Shown in pieces: positions 1-11,861 of a stretch of 64,000 nucleotides of DNA. The stretch comes from Anaeramoeba flamelloides (Eukaryota > Metamonada > Anaeramoebidae), in assembly GCA_027625915.1 (NCBI GenBank), contig JANTQA010000060.1, positions 3,286,001 through 3,350,000 on the forward strand. Direction: 5' to 3'. The notes beneath the pieces were generated by a model. It was not told where the DNA came from and did not search any database. It saw only the letters and a program-made list of their open reading frames with translations. Both the position numbers and the translations under genes were made by a program. Positions within the stretch are counted from its first letter, which is position 1. Every line of letters begins with the position of its first letter.

Positions 1-1144
1 CATAGGTTTTAATTTAAAAAACACCGTTTTACCTGGTATTCTCCCATTATTTTGGCAACAGCATATAAAATAATTTAATACACAGATTTTGATCAAGAAC
101 TCTAAAAGTTAACATCACTTTTTGCACATGTGATCTATATGAATTTGTTAACCAATTAGGAGTTGAACAAAACAATCAAAAAAAAATAGTAAATTACTTG
201 TTATTAACCTTGGGAAAAAATACCCTTTTTCAATAGTAGAAAGCCACAGTTTTAATATTAAATACCTTCTTTTTTTTTATCTTCTTGCTTCAATACAGCA
301 TCTGGTACAGTATCCGATATTATACATATTTTCAAATATATTTTGTGGGTAAGCTCATTGATTGTTTTTTACTAATTTTTAAATTAGGAATGTAATTTTC
401 AGATTTTTTTATATTTGTTCAATTTTTTTATCTTTTCGACTTATTTTAACTAAAAATAGAGAAAATTTTTCTAATTTGATTCTTTATTTATCAAATTTCG
501 ATCTAAATAATTGAACTTTTCGAAACCAATATAATACTTACGTATTGTTTATTATTGGTTTCTTTGATCAATTAATATATAAACTTGGTAAAAAACGATA
601 ACAGACTTTTTAATTTGAAATGTGGATTTAGCAACCCTTCTTAGTTTATTTTGATGGTAGTATGAAATTAATGATAAAATTAATTGAAAATTTTTCTTTA
701 TTAATAAATAAATTAGCTTTAAGAAGAATAGGAGAATATAATAAAATGAAAAACCTGTCGGTTTACTTTGGCATTGAATCTTTATTACACTTCTGGTATT
801 ATTAATTGAAATAAAAAAAAAGTACTCAATTTATTTTCTTTTTTAGAATTTCTAAAATTATTTTTTTGTAAAACTTTTAACATTTTAAAATAAAACAAAA
901 TAAAAAAGTAATAATGTGAAACATTGTTTATCGAAAATAAAGAATTTTCAAGAAAAGTTAATGATTTGAGTGAACCATTAATTTCAATTTTAAATTAAAT
1001 TCAAAAAGGCAATAAAAAATTTTTTTCAGAAAAGAAAAAGAAAAAGAAAATGAAAATGAATATAAGTTATAGAAAATAGAAAAAGTAAAATCAAAATAAA
1101 ATAAAAAAAATGTATATAATAAAACAAAAAAAAAACAAATTAAA
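1..1144. other. Intergenic/3' flank of FRY, no gene seen
   Basis: No ORF with coding character is visible. A stretch around 470-600 matches, in inverse orientation, the start of repeat family D (copies at 35294, 35828 and 37110), including the shared string TTGGTTTCTTTGATC. The last 130 bases are A-rich and lie just downstream of the FRY stop codon, so they probably hold its 3' UTR. Confidence 0.5.
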
Positions 1145-4100
1145 TTATTTCATCAAAAAACTAATCAAATTTTTAAGAGAGTCCGTAAAATGGTTTTGAT
1201 CTTTATATTTCATTTCATCAATATTATCTAATAGGAAGACACTTATTTGAGAATTATCGAATTTTTTAGTAGATTTTCTTAGGCGTTTGATATTTGGGAT
1301 ATGTGTAATAAAACTTGAGAAATCTTTTGATTTGATATCATTAGCAAAAACGACTAACAAGGAATAGCATTTATGAGCGACTTGACTAAGATGTGTGTCT
1401 TTCGAGTAACCATAATATTTGCAAGTATTCAAAATATGCAAGAATTCAGGAATTGACCATATGAGTCCATAATTAGCAAAATGCCAGATTAACATTTTGA
1501 ACCAGATTGTTTTTAATAAAAGTTTTTTGGTATCTGAGAATTTCAATAAATGGAGCAAGGAATTGATTCCGAAGGAGAATTGAAGTTTACCAGAAAATAT
1601 TTTACTGTAGGCGTTAAAGAATTGTCTTAAGAATTGTGTTTCATCTTTAAATTCAAAAACCCTTTTAAAAATAGTTATTATTTTATTTATGACCTTTAAT
1701 TGAAGATTATGCAATTTATTTAAGAGCTCATTAGCTTCATTTTGTTCTTTAGGTTCCATTGTTAAATACTTTGAAGCTAACATTAATAGCATAGAAGAGA
1801 GCAAAAAATTGTTTCCAGTTTTGAATTGATCACCGAAGGATTCGATTAAATTGATTACTAATTCGAATGTAGGCTTGATCAGGTTCTCTGAACTATAGCC
1901 TTTAAAAATTGTTCTTATCATTTGAAGATCGATTGGTCTAATGCCTTCTACAAGCTTGATTTTTGGCAATTCATCTACTTGGATTAAAGGTAGAACCTTT
2001 GGCTCTGAAGGTTTGGTTTTTGTAATTATTGGGAGGGGTTCTTCTTTTTTTTTGTTTCTTTTTCCTTTTTTCTTTTTTTTCTTTTTTTTCTTTTTTTTCG
2101 TTTTTTTCTTTTTTTTTTTCGTTTTTTTTTCAGAATCACTATCTTCACTATCCTCATCATCACGTTCATCACCGACACTACTACTACCCTCTTCAGATTT
2201 CCCTTTCCCTTTTTCTTTATCTTTTGATTTTTCATCTTCATCTTCGTCTTCTGATTTTTCGTCTTCATTACCTTCATTGTCATCATCACTTTCTTTTTCT
2301 TCTTCTTCTTCTTCTTGATCTACATCTTCATTTACCTTTTGATTAATATTAATAATTTTTTCTGGGGTTAAATTAATTTCCTTATCATTTCTTGGATCTT
2401 CAAGTATCAAATTGTCTTGATCTATAATTTTGTATTGCCAAATTTCGATCATTCCATTTGCTATTTGTATTTTTTTTAACTTGTTCCTTTGAAAAATTAA
2501 ATTCAAAAATTGTAATCCCTTTTCAAAAATTTCGCTCTGATTAATAAACAATAACGAGGAACTTAAATTAGCCAAAATGATCCATTCGTCAAGACCCTTA
2601 AAAGTATTTGATTTTAATTTTATAATTTTTTCAATAATGTCAATTAATGCTTTATAAATATGAACATTCTGATCTAGGCTACTAATAGTAATTGCCGATA
2701 AAAATTTGATTAAAGTTGGGTTATATTCCTGTTGTATCGTATAAAATGCCTTAAAGGAATTGATAGCAATATTTTGGTATGGGGTTTTAATGGCACAGTT
2801 AAAAGCAATTTGGCCCCACTGATCAAAGAAATCTTTGTTAAAGTTTATTAAGATCTCGGATATTTTATTAATCCGATGTTCAAATGGATATTTTATTTTA
2901 TTAAATTCGTCAATTTCAATATCAATTTCACTTTCCTTTTCAATTTCTATTTCCGGTAGAGGGATGTTCAGATCAGTTTCTGTTAACGGTAAGCTTTGAC
3001 CAATTTCTGGCATTGTGAGATCTGGCAATGGTAAGGTTTGTGTATCAAGATCTGGTAAATTATTAAGATCTGGGATTGATAGATTAGCTTGTGTATTTTT
3101 TAATGGTAAATTGGTAATAGTTTTAATTTTTTTGACTTTTTCTATCGAATCTGTTCCAAGAAATTTTAATTTAGGATTCTCCTTTAGGACTAATTGGGTA
3201 CAGGGATCCATATAGTTTTCATATAAAACATTTGTTGATTTGTTTAGGGTCTCTTCGTTTGTTGAATATCTGATACCTAATGAATTTATTAAAAACGATA
3301 ATAATTTTTCTTTTGTTTCCTTTAATATCTCAACATTCAAATTATATACCACCAAATGTTGAATCAATATTGGTAAATGTGGTATTATTTCTTGATCATT
3401 TTCATATATAATTTCATCTAATACAATTAATGAAGCATTTTGATAAGGTTTGATTTCATGTTTTTTTGTATTTATCCATTGAAGATATTCCGCCATATCC
3501 TTGGGTGGGTTTTCGAATTGTGCTAAATTATTAATTAGGAAATCAAGAGTAAATTTTGGATTATTTCTTGAAAGTATTAAAAAGATCATTTTAATATGAT
3601 CAATTAAATCATAATCAATTTTTTTTTCATGTAGCTTTTTTTTAGGATTTTTTTTTTGTTTTTTATTTTTTTCCTTCTTTTTCTCTTTCGAATCCTCATT
3701 TTCAGCTTTTTTTTTTTTTCTTTTTCCTTTTCCCTTTACTTTTCTCTTTTCTTTTTCTTTTTCTTTTTCTTTTTCTTTTTCTTTTTCTTTTTCTTTTTCT
3801 GTTTCTGTTTCTGTTTCTGTTTCTTTATCTATTTCTATTTCTATTTCTATTTCTTTTTCTATTTCTTTTTCTTTCTCCCTTTTCTTTTTTTTTTTTGTTT
3901 TCTTTTTCTTTTTCTTTTTTTTATCTTCATCACCCACATTTTCAACCTCATCTTTTTTATCTTCTTCATTTTTTTTGACTTCTTCAATTGGTGTTAATTC
4001 CTCCTTTTTTGCTGTTTTCTTTTTCTTTTTTTTTTTCTTCTTCTTTTCCTTTTTCTTTTCCTTTTCCTTTTTTTTTTCTTCTTCTTCTTTTTCAGAATTT

Positions 4101-7100
4101 GATTCTGATGAAGATTTTTCTTTCTCTTTTTCTTTCTCCTCTTCTGATGAACCAACTCCAGAAGGAAGATCGACATCTAAAGGAATTTTTACACTTGATT
4201 TAGATTCTGAACCAGATTCAGAACTGAATGAATCCGAAGTGGATCCTTTGTCTGATTCTGATTTTGATTCTGATTTTGATTCTGATTTTTCTTCAGAATC
4301 TGATTCTGATCCTGATCCAGAAGATTTTTCTGAATTTTCACTTGAACTTTTTGATTTTTCTATTATATCGATTTTTTCAAACCCATCATAATCTGAAGAT
4401 TCTGATTTATTAATTGTCGTTGATGTAAGATCAGTATTGGTGTGTGATCTAATATTTTCAATTGTTTCACTTTTTAAAATTTGATTTATTTCCTTTTTTA
4501 CCTGTTCAGGTGGCTGAATTTCTTTAGACAATTTCTCAAGTAAAAATTTATAAATGTGGCTTAAGATCAACACCTTCTTCTCTCTTATATCATCTTTATT
4601 ATTATTACCTTTCACATTCAAGATGCCATTCCAAAAATTAATTAAATCATTATATAAAAACTTCACCTTAAAGCATTCTTTTGAAATTAAAAACATTAAT
4701 TCAAAGTAATTGTTTATTCCTTCTTCGCCAATTGATTTGCTTAAGGTATCAAAGTGCTTATTAAAAAATTTACAAATTTTCAAAAATACTGATTTCATTT
4801 TGATTTCAAATCTCTCTATAAAGATTTTGGTCAAATCCAAGATTGGTATCGTAAATTCAGAAAAGTTATTTGAAATACCTTCGATATATTTTAAGGAATT
4901 TATTGTATAAACTCTGGATTGCATATTTGAGGTAATGTTAATCGTTTTTACAAAATCATTTCCAGGGTGTAATGGTTCGTTTTTCCTTTGGGCTAGTTTA
5001 AATAATAATTCATAAACTAAATTACGATCTTCATGTTTATCTGAACTCAAATGAAGAATAATTAAGAAAAATAGTTTATAAAGTGGCAATTTGTTTTGGA
5101 TTATCCATTTTTCACAATCTTTCGAAATCACTCTCACTAATACATTTAAATAGACTGTTGCTCGTGTTTCCAGATCTGGTTCATCTAATTCACGTGGTAT
5201 TAATACAAATTCAGACTCTTTTTGTCCCGTTTCTTTTTTCACCTTCTTTTCTTGCCCCTTTTCATTTTCATTTCTTTTTGTAGTTTTTATTTTTGGTTGA
5301 ATTTTCCTTTTATTACGGTACCTTTGAACCCTTACTGAACTTTTAGCTCTCGCGGTTAGAAATGTTTGATTCAAGAAATTATCGAAATTATTTGGATTAT
5401 TAATTAATAAGGTTTTTAAACATTTGACTATATTGGGTTGTAAAAATAATCCGCGTGATAATAAATCATTGAAAAATGAAAAATATTTTGATTCGTATTC
5501 CTGATTATTAATTTTTCTAATTTTTAAGATTTGATTTAATACGATTGTACTTTTATAATAAATAATGGATCTTGATAGTGTTTTGTTTTTTAATGATCTT
5601 TCTGCCATTAAAATCACACTTCTTTTTGGATCTTCGTCTCCATTTTTTTTACCCTTCCTCATTCTTTTGGCCCTTATTTCAAACTCATGATTCTCCTCTT
5701 TCATTATTTTTGATAGTAATAAGATTAATGAATCCATTATATCAAATCTACATCCAGGTTTTAAAAAATTGAAATTATTATATTTTATATATTTTAGTTT
5801 TTTTTGCTTTGGCTTGCTTTTTTGTTTTTCTTTTTCTTTTTTCTTTGTCTTTTTTTTTTTCTTCGTTTTCTTATTTTCTTCATGATCTTCTTCTTCTTCT
5901 TCTTCTTCTTCTTCTTCTTCTTCTTCTTCTTCTCCGGATTCGTTTGGTTCTTCTGATTCTATATTTTCACCAAATTCATTTTGTAAATCATTTTTTTTCG
6001 AATAATCCAAATAATGGAAAATTTCTAAATATTTTCGTATTGTTTTGATTGCAATTATTTGGAAACTACCTCTTTGCTTTTCTAAGAGTTGAAATTTAGG
6101 ATTTGTCCATACTGAAAAAATATTTGTAATTATGGAACTTAATAATTCATTTTCCATAATAAATTTCATTGGAAATTCAGTAATTATTTTATAAATGAAA
6201 TTAATATAAATAGGATTTGTATAATATCTAGGAATAACAATATTCTTTTTCTTTTTCCTGTTATTCGGATCACTGGATTCTTCTTTTTCATTCTCCATAT
6301 CAATTTGAAATAATAATTTGATAAATTTTGGTAAATTTATTAAATTCATTTTTGTTAATGAATTTAAAATTAAAACCTTTATCGTATCATTGTTTTTTAA
6401 AAAGAAAAAAATCGCTTTATAAAAATTTGAAAGTAAAACATGATGGTATTTTTGATCAAATGGCGTAAATACAATTTCCATTTCTTCCTTGTCTCTATCT
6501 TTCTTCTTCTTCTTTTTATTCGCAAATACTTTGGATAAGGTTTTTGGTTTAAATCTTCCCTTGGTTTTATTTTCTTCTTCTCCACTCGTGTTGTCTTCTC
6601 CATCTTCTAGTAACCGGATATCTAAGGTTTCTGGTATTAATTCCATTGTATTTGGTATCCGATTAATTGCTGACAATAAGGAAAAAAAGTTAAAATAAAG
6701 CTTCATAAAAGTATTGTCCTTCTCTTCTTTCTTTTCCACCACCTTCTTTTCTGTTTCATTTCCCCTTTCATTTCCTTTTCCTTTTTCATTATTGTTAATT
6801 TGTTCTTTTTCTTTTTCATTTTCATTTTCATTTTCATTTTCATTTTCGTTTTCATTTTCATTTCTTTTTCCTTTTCCTTTTCCTTTTCCTTTTCCTTTTC
6901 CCTTTCCTTTCCCCTTCCCTTTTCTTTTAATTTTTCCTTTTCCTTTTCCTTTCCCTTTTCCTTTTCCTTTCCCTTTTTCCTGAGTGTTCATCTTAATTAT
7001 TATATTTTGTATTTGATCATTAATTAATGCTTGTGACAATAGATTAGAAATCCATATAAAGTTATGTGTTGAACTTTGATAATTATTCCAAATCCATTGA

Positions 7101-10100
7101 CTATATAACAATAGCCAATCATGTTGTTTTTTGGTTTCTTTATCTTTATTATTTTTTGCCTTTTCTGATGATGAGAAATTTGATGAAAAATTCAAGTTAT
7201 TTGTCTGTATAAATTTATTTAATCGGTTAATTAAACCCATAGAATTAATTTTGTCATTTATTTCTTCGTCTGATGACATTTCAGATTCTTCCTCACTAGA
7301 CGAAGATTTGACTTTTTTTCTCCTACGTTTTTTTTTTTTTTCCTTTTCTTTCTGTCTTTGTTTTTTTTTTTTTTTTTCTTTTCGTTTTAAATCTAATTTT
7401 TTTTTTTTCTCATACAAGTCATTTGAGAGTTTCTTAAAATGATCATTTGGCATTATCCTTAAAATATCTTGAATTATCATATGTAAATCATTGTTTTCAT
7501 AACTCAACCAAATTAGACAACAGCTTTCAAATCTAATTTTGAAATCTCCCCAAGTTTTATAATCAATTTCACATTGGAAATTTTTCTTCTCATTTTTCAA
7601 AAAGCTTAAAAAGGTATTAATTATCAATTTTAATAATTTGAACATTTTTATGATGAATGTTTTCCCTTCTTCAACAGTTTCTTTGCTTGTATAAAAATGA
7701 GAAATATTCTCTATTCTTGAAAGTAACGGGAAAACGCAATAAATGAAAAAGGTTCCATCATTTTCTTCAGATGAATCCAATAACAGATATCTTTCTATTG
7801 CCAGAAATGATGCTTGGGATATTTTTTCATTTTTGGATAATGCAAACGAGACTAGTTTCTTTATAAAGAGTTCCTCCCTTTCAATATCTTCGCCAATGAT
7901 AATCGGAAAGGTCCTAATAAGAGCGATCGCTTGGTGAACCCATGCCTCCTTCGCTATTTCAGATGGGAACGTTCCCTCATACATCAAAATTTTTTCAATA
8001 ATGGGATGCATTATTTGATTGTATTCAATGACTTCATCTTCGTCAATAACTACACAAATCTTTTCTAAGGATTTACATAACGCGATTTTGTAATCAGATC
8101 TCAATTTTTCTGTCTTTAGATTTTCAGAAATGCGATCAATTCCAAACCCTAAATTCTTGATGGAAATGGCTACAAAAAGTTCAGTGATCAGATCTATTTC
8201 TTGAAAGGCTATCTCCTGCACCTTCTTTGTTTGATCTAATAATACTGACGGTAATATTTCTTTGATGTGGTTTAAAAAGGACGACTCATGTAACTTGAGA
8301 GATTTTGGATGGAAATTCTTGATCAATTTGTTTGTCAACCGTAGTGAGTTAATTCTTGTCTCTTTGCTTTTTAGTCCCCCTTGAAGAAGCAAAACCATTT
8401 TCGTGATCTTGGTATGTTCTCCATAAGAAAAAAATTCATAATCGCAATATTGCAAAAACTTGATTAGCAATTTCCAACAATATGTTTGTGCTTTTGATTT
8501 ACTCGACCATTTCGCGACTGTCTCATAACTTGCTTTAAATGATGCCTGTAATGCGTTGTACACTTTTTTTTCCTTTTTTTTCAACCTTGCTAATGCTTGG
8601 CTTTTTTCAATTTCGCGTTCTTCTTCCTTGAGCTTGTTTGACTTTGGGAAAATCTTTTTGACGATCGTCACTAAGGTTTTACAAGTTTCTTCCCTTCGAA
8701 GATCAGAAGAGATTTTTTTCAATAAATAAGTATAATTGCCCAAAAATTTAATTGTGATCTTTGCTGGGGTAGGTCTTAGTAGTGTCCAATTTAGTTTTTG
8801 TACTGTTTCTTCGTGGAGCGCCAATTGGGCATTTTGAGATTTTTTGAATTTTTTTCCTAAAAATTCACTAAACAAATGTGTGATCGTTTCGAAATGGCGA
8901 TCGTATTTTGACAAATGTACTAAGCACTGAGAAGACGTAAATCTTATGGCTGTTTATTTTTTTGTTTTGTTTAGATGTTTTTTTGTTTAAAAATTGGTTA
9001 TCAAGTTTGAAAAGGAAAAAATATAAGTTTTAAAGCTGATCTGTTTGGTTCAATTTTTAATCTACTTTGTGAAATTATGAATTTTAACTAAAGTGCTCCT
9101 TTTCTTTTTGAATCGAATAACAAGTTAATAATTTTTGTAGAATAATTAGTATCAAACTAAAAGAAAAAAAATGTTTTAAATTTGTGGTTATTCATTACAA
9201 AAAAAGTTGTGACTTTTACAAAGCTTTGCACTTTTACAAGGCACTTCCACTTGAAAAGCGTTGGGAAGTATTTAAAAGGTTTCTAAATTCTCTGAAAAAG
9301 TTTGAAATTGTCTAAAAGTGTTCGAAAGTTTGAAAAGGTCGAAAGCTTGATAAAAGTCTTAATATTGTTTTATAGTGGTGTTCAAGACAAAGTGTGCCCC
9401 AAAAATTATGGAAACTGTATTAATTTACAATACTTTTTGTTTTTTCGAAATTGTTCCAAATTTTGAAAGAAATAGAAAGATCAAAATTCAATAACTTTCA
9501 ATTTAAAAGTTTTTATAATTCATACTTTAAAAAACATGTAATTCAAACAACTTTTCTGCTTTTTGGTTTTCATAAAAAGAGTTTCAAATATTGGAAACAT
9601 ACAAATATTTTTCTTTTTGGGATAACTTTTTAAAATTTCAATTAAATTCCCAGAATGATATCTTTTGTTAATTATTTTTTTTTTAACCTTTTTTTTGGAT
9701 TATAAAAGTTTGTCAAAGTATTTGAAATTTTAAAAAATATGAAAGAATATTAGAGACTGAAATCTTGCAGACTGTCGGGCTGAAAGTTACGAAAAAGTCT
9801 TGAAAGTATTTATATAGATTTAACTATTATTGGCATGCTTTACTGATAAATTCAAATAAATATCTAAAAAATTTTATTTCATTTTCCATTTTTACAAATT
9901 TTTTTTTACTCTAGCTTTGAATAAAGTATTTTATTCGTTTAATTTTTAGAAACTTTATAAAATTGATTTGACAAGAGAAAGGCTCTTTTTTTTTGTGCTG
10001 TTTTAAAAGTTAAGGTTATAAATTACAAAAATGGAAAAATGAACAAAAAATTTTAAGAAATTTATTTGAATTTATCAGTAAGCTTTTTTTTTCTCATTTT

Positions 10101-11861
10101 AAATCAGAATGTGGAATATAAGATTAAATCACAGAATTAAACATACTAAAACGCACCTCTATCATTTAACAATTCTGAAAACTATAGTCTATTTTTTTGA
10201 ATATTATATAGAAAAGTATATAGTTGAGAGAGTTTTTTTGAAAAGTTGAAGAAATTAACTGAACTTTTAAATAGTTACTGAGAAACATAAAAGAAAAAAT
10301 TAAGATATTTTTGGTATTTGAGAGTTTACCCTCTGTTATTTTTTATTCGTTAATATTCGTAACACTTGTGTTTTTTTAGTTCAAAAATAAGTTTTTTTTG
10401 ATTTGCCAAAAAATAAAATTCAATAATTGAAAAAATTTTTTTTTATTAATTAAAAAAAAATTGAGAAAGAAATTTATTTTATTTTTGGGAAACTCTTCAT
10501 AAAGACGAAACTATTGGAAAGTTTCAAATAAAAGAAACTTTCAACAAAAAGGTAAACTTTTTTAAATCAAGTTTAGACAAACCAGTCCCAGAAAACTGAA
10601 TCATTTAATCAAAGGTTAGCAAACTATTTCTTTTTTTATTTATTTGCCTTTCATTTTCTTGAAAGATCAAAAAAACAACTTTTTTATTTTTGACATTATT
10701 TTGTCATAAAGCGTTAATTCAACTCAATATTAATACCCAAAGAATGGGCATCGTTTTGAAAAATTCTATATCTTAATTTGGCTTTATCTCATTTCAATCA
10801 TTTATATCAAAAAAAAAATCAATAAACAAAAAACTTTTGATTTTTGAAAAAATAATACTCTTTCTGTTTGTAGAATTGTAATTTCTTTTTGATCCCTTTT
10901 AAAACGTTGATTTATAACAACACTCATTTGGAAAAACCCTCGTTTCCTCTTTTTATAAATTTTGACATTTGTTTGAAGGATGGACTTTTTTCGTTTTCAA
11001 TTTTTTTTTAATTAATATAACAAACAAGAATGTAATTTTGTCTCTTGTGATACTTTAAAAAGATTATATTTGACGCAATTAAAAGAAGACATAAAATTTA
11101 AAACAGAAAGAAGTTGAAAGATTCTTACCAGGGCTATGATCAAAGTTTAAAAAATTGAAAATCACTTCAACAAGTCTCTTTGGGACAGATTTAAATTTGG
11201 AAATTAGCTTTCTTTGGTTAACATTTTCAAAGCAATAAAAAAAGGTTTTTAATACAAAAAATTGAATTGACTGTTCTTCAAATTTCTCAAAAGAGCCAAA
11301 AATCTGTGTGTCCGTTTTGATGGGCTTGATAAAATCTTTTTTTTTTTTCTTTTTTTTGGTTGTAAGATCATATTTTGTAATATCAATCGAAATAACCTTG
11401 TTTAAAGATTCCAGAATTTCAGTGAGGTGTGTAGCACTTAAGAAAATGATTTTCTTTTGAACTGTGTTTAATTGCTCATTTACTTTTTCATTTGATAAAT
11501 CAGCTTCTTTTATCTATTGTTTTGATAGTGTTTTTTTTTTATTTTTTTGCGATCAAATAGGAAAAAAAATTTTTTATTGTCAAGAACAGTGGCAAATATT
11601 AAAATATTGGAAAAAGTTCTCAGTTTTCGTTTTCCTTTCCTTCATTCTAGAAAAGTGTTTAAAGATTTCTTTGTGTTTTAAAGGTAATGTTACTTGTTGT
11701 GACCGATCAACATATTTTTTTTCTTCATCTGGGATATGTGCTTTTTGTGTGTCATGAAGATTAGATCCCCGCAGAACACAATCACGATAATACAGCAAAG
11801 CTCCCATTTGTTCAATTAAATTTTCAACCATCAACTCTGAGGTTGATTTTGATACACTCAT
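1145..11861 (-). CDS. FRY: Furry (FRY/Tao3/Mor2/PAG1)-type cell-morphogenesis scaffold protein, three exons
   Basis: Furry proteins are large HEAT/ARM-fold scaffolds that bind and activate NDR-family kinases with MOB and control polarity and microtubule organisation. Exons on the minus strand are 11861-11694, 11513-11129 and 8949-1145; phases (0, then 1) match at both junctions, giving about 2785 aa, in the usual family range. The giant ORF has no ATG near its 5' end: reading back from 8914 there is only a TTG before a stop at 8954, so the upstream exons are needed. ATG 11861 is preceded by an in-frame TAA. Collinear matches to human FRY are seen by eye: a block near residue 1517 (SRVYTINSLKYIEGISNNFS), one near 2034 (IIPHLPILIQHLVVY) aligning to the LHLPLLLHAVFLGLD region, and one near 2231 (NIAINSFKAF) aligning to the RHYAGRSFQIFRAL region, followed by the C-terminal domain (2500-2785). 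Between these lie Lys/Glu, Gly-Lys, Asn-Glu and Ser-Glu tracts. The N-terminal 200 residues are the least certain. Confidence 0.85.
9376..9838. repeat. Repeat family A, diverged copy in FRY intron 2
   Basis: The interior matches the copies at 20201-20648, 21441-21835 and 37749-38200: a GAAATTGTTCCAAATTTT block, a TTTTTGGTTTTCATAAAAAG block and a GAAATCTTGCAGACTG block occur in the same order. The ends are eroded, so terminal inverted repeats are only faintly visible. It is older than the copies next to CUL4 and RPL8. Confidence 0.7.
9840..10081. repeat. Foldback element H (about 242 bp)
   Basis: Arms 9840-9900 and 10019-10081 are near-perfect inverse complements of each other, beginning TTACTGATAAATTC and ending GAATTTATCAGTAA. 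The arms are about 60 bp with a 118-bp centre. This is a miniature inverted-repeat element with no coding capacity; superfamily not recognised. Confidence 0.75.

Larger units (their letters stand above)
8950..11128 (-). other. FRY intron 2 (2179 bp)
   Basis: Donor GTAAGAAT at 11128-11121 and acceptor AATAAACAG ending at 8950 join phase-1 exon ends (CCT G / CC ATA). The intron is ten times longer than FRY intron 1 (11693-11514, donor GTAACATT, acceptor CAATAG) and carries a copy of repeat A and the foldback repeat H. Nothing else coding was seen in it. Confidence 0.8.

Noticed and set aside
1941-7442. Plus-strand Phe/Ser-rich ORFs opposite FRY
   Set aside because: Mirror images of Lys/Glu/Asp codon runs in the real minus-strand gene.
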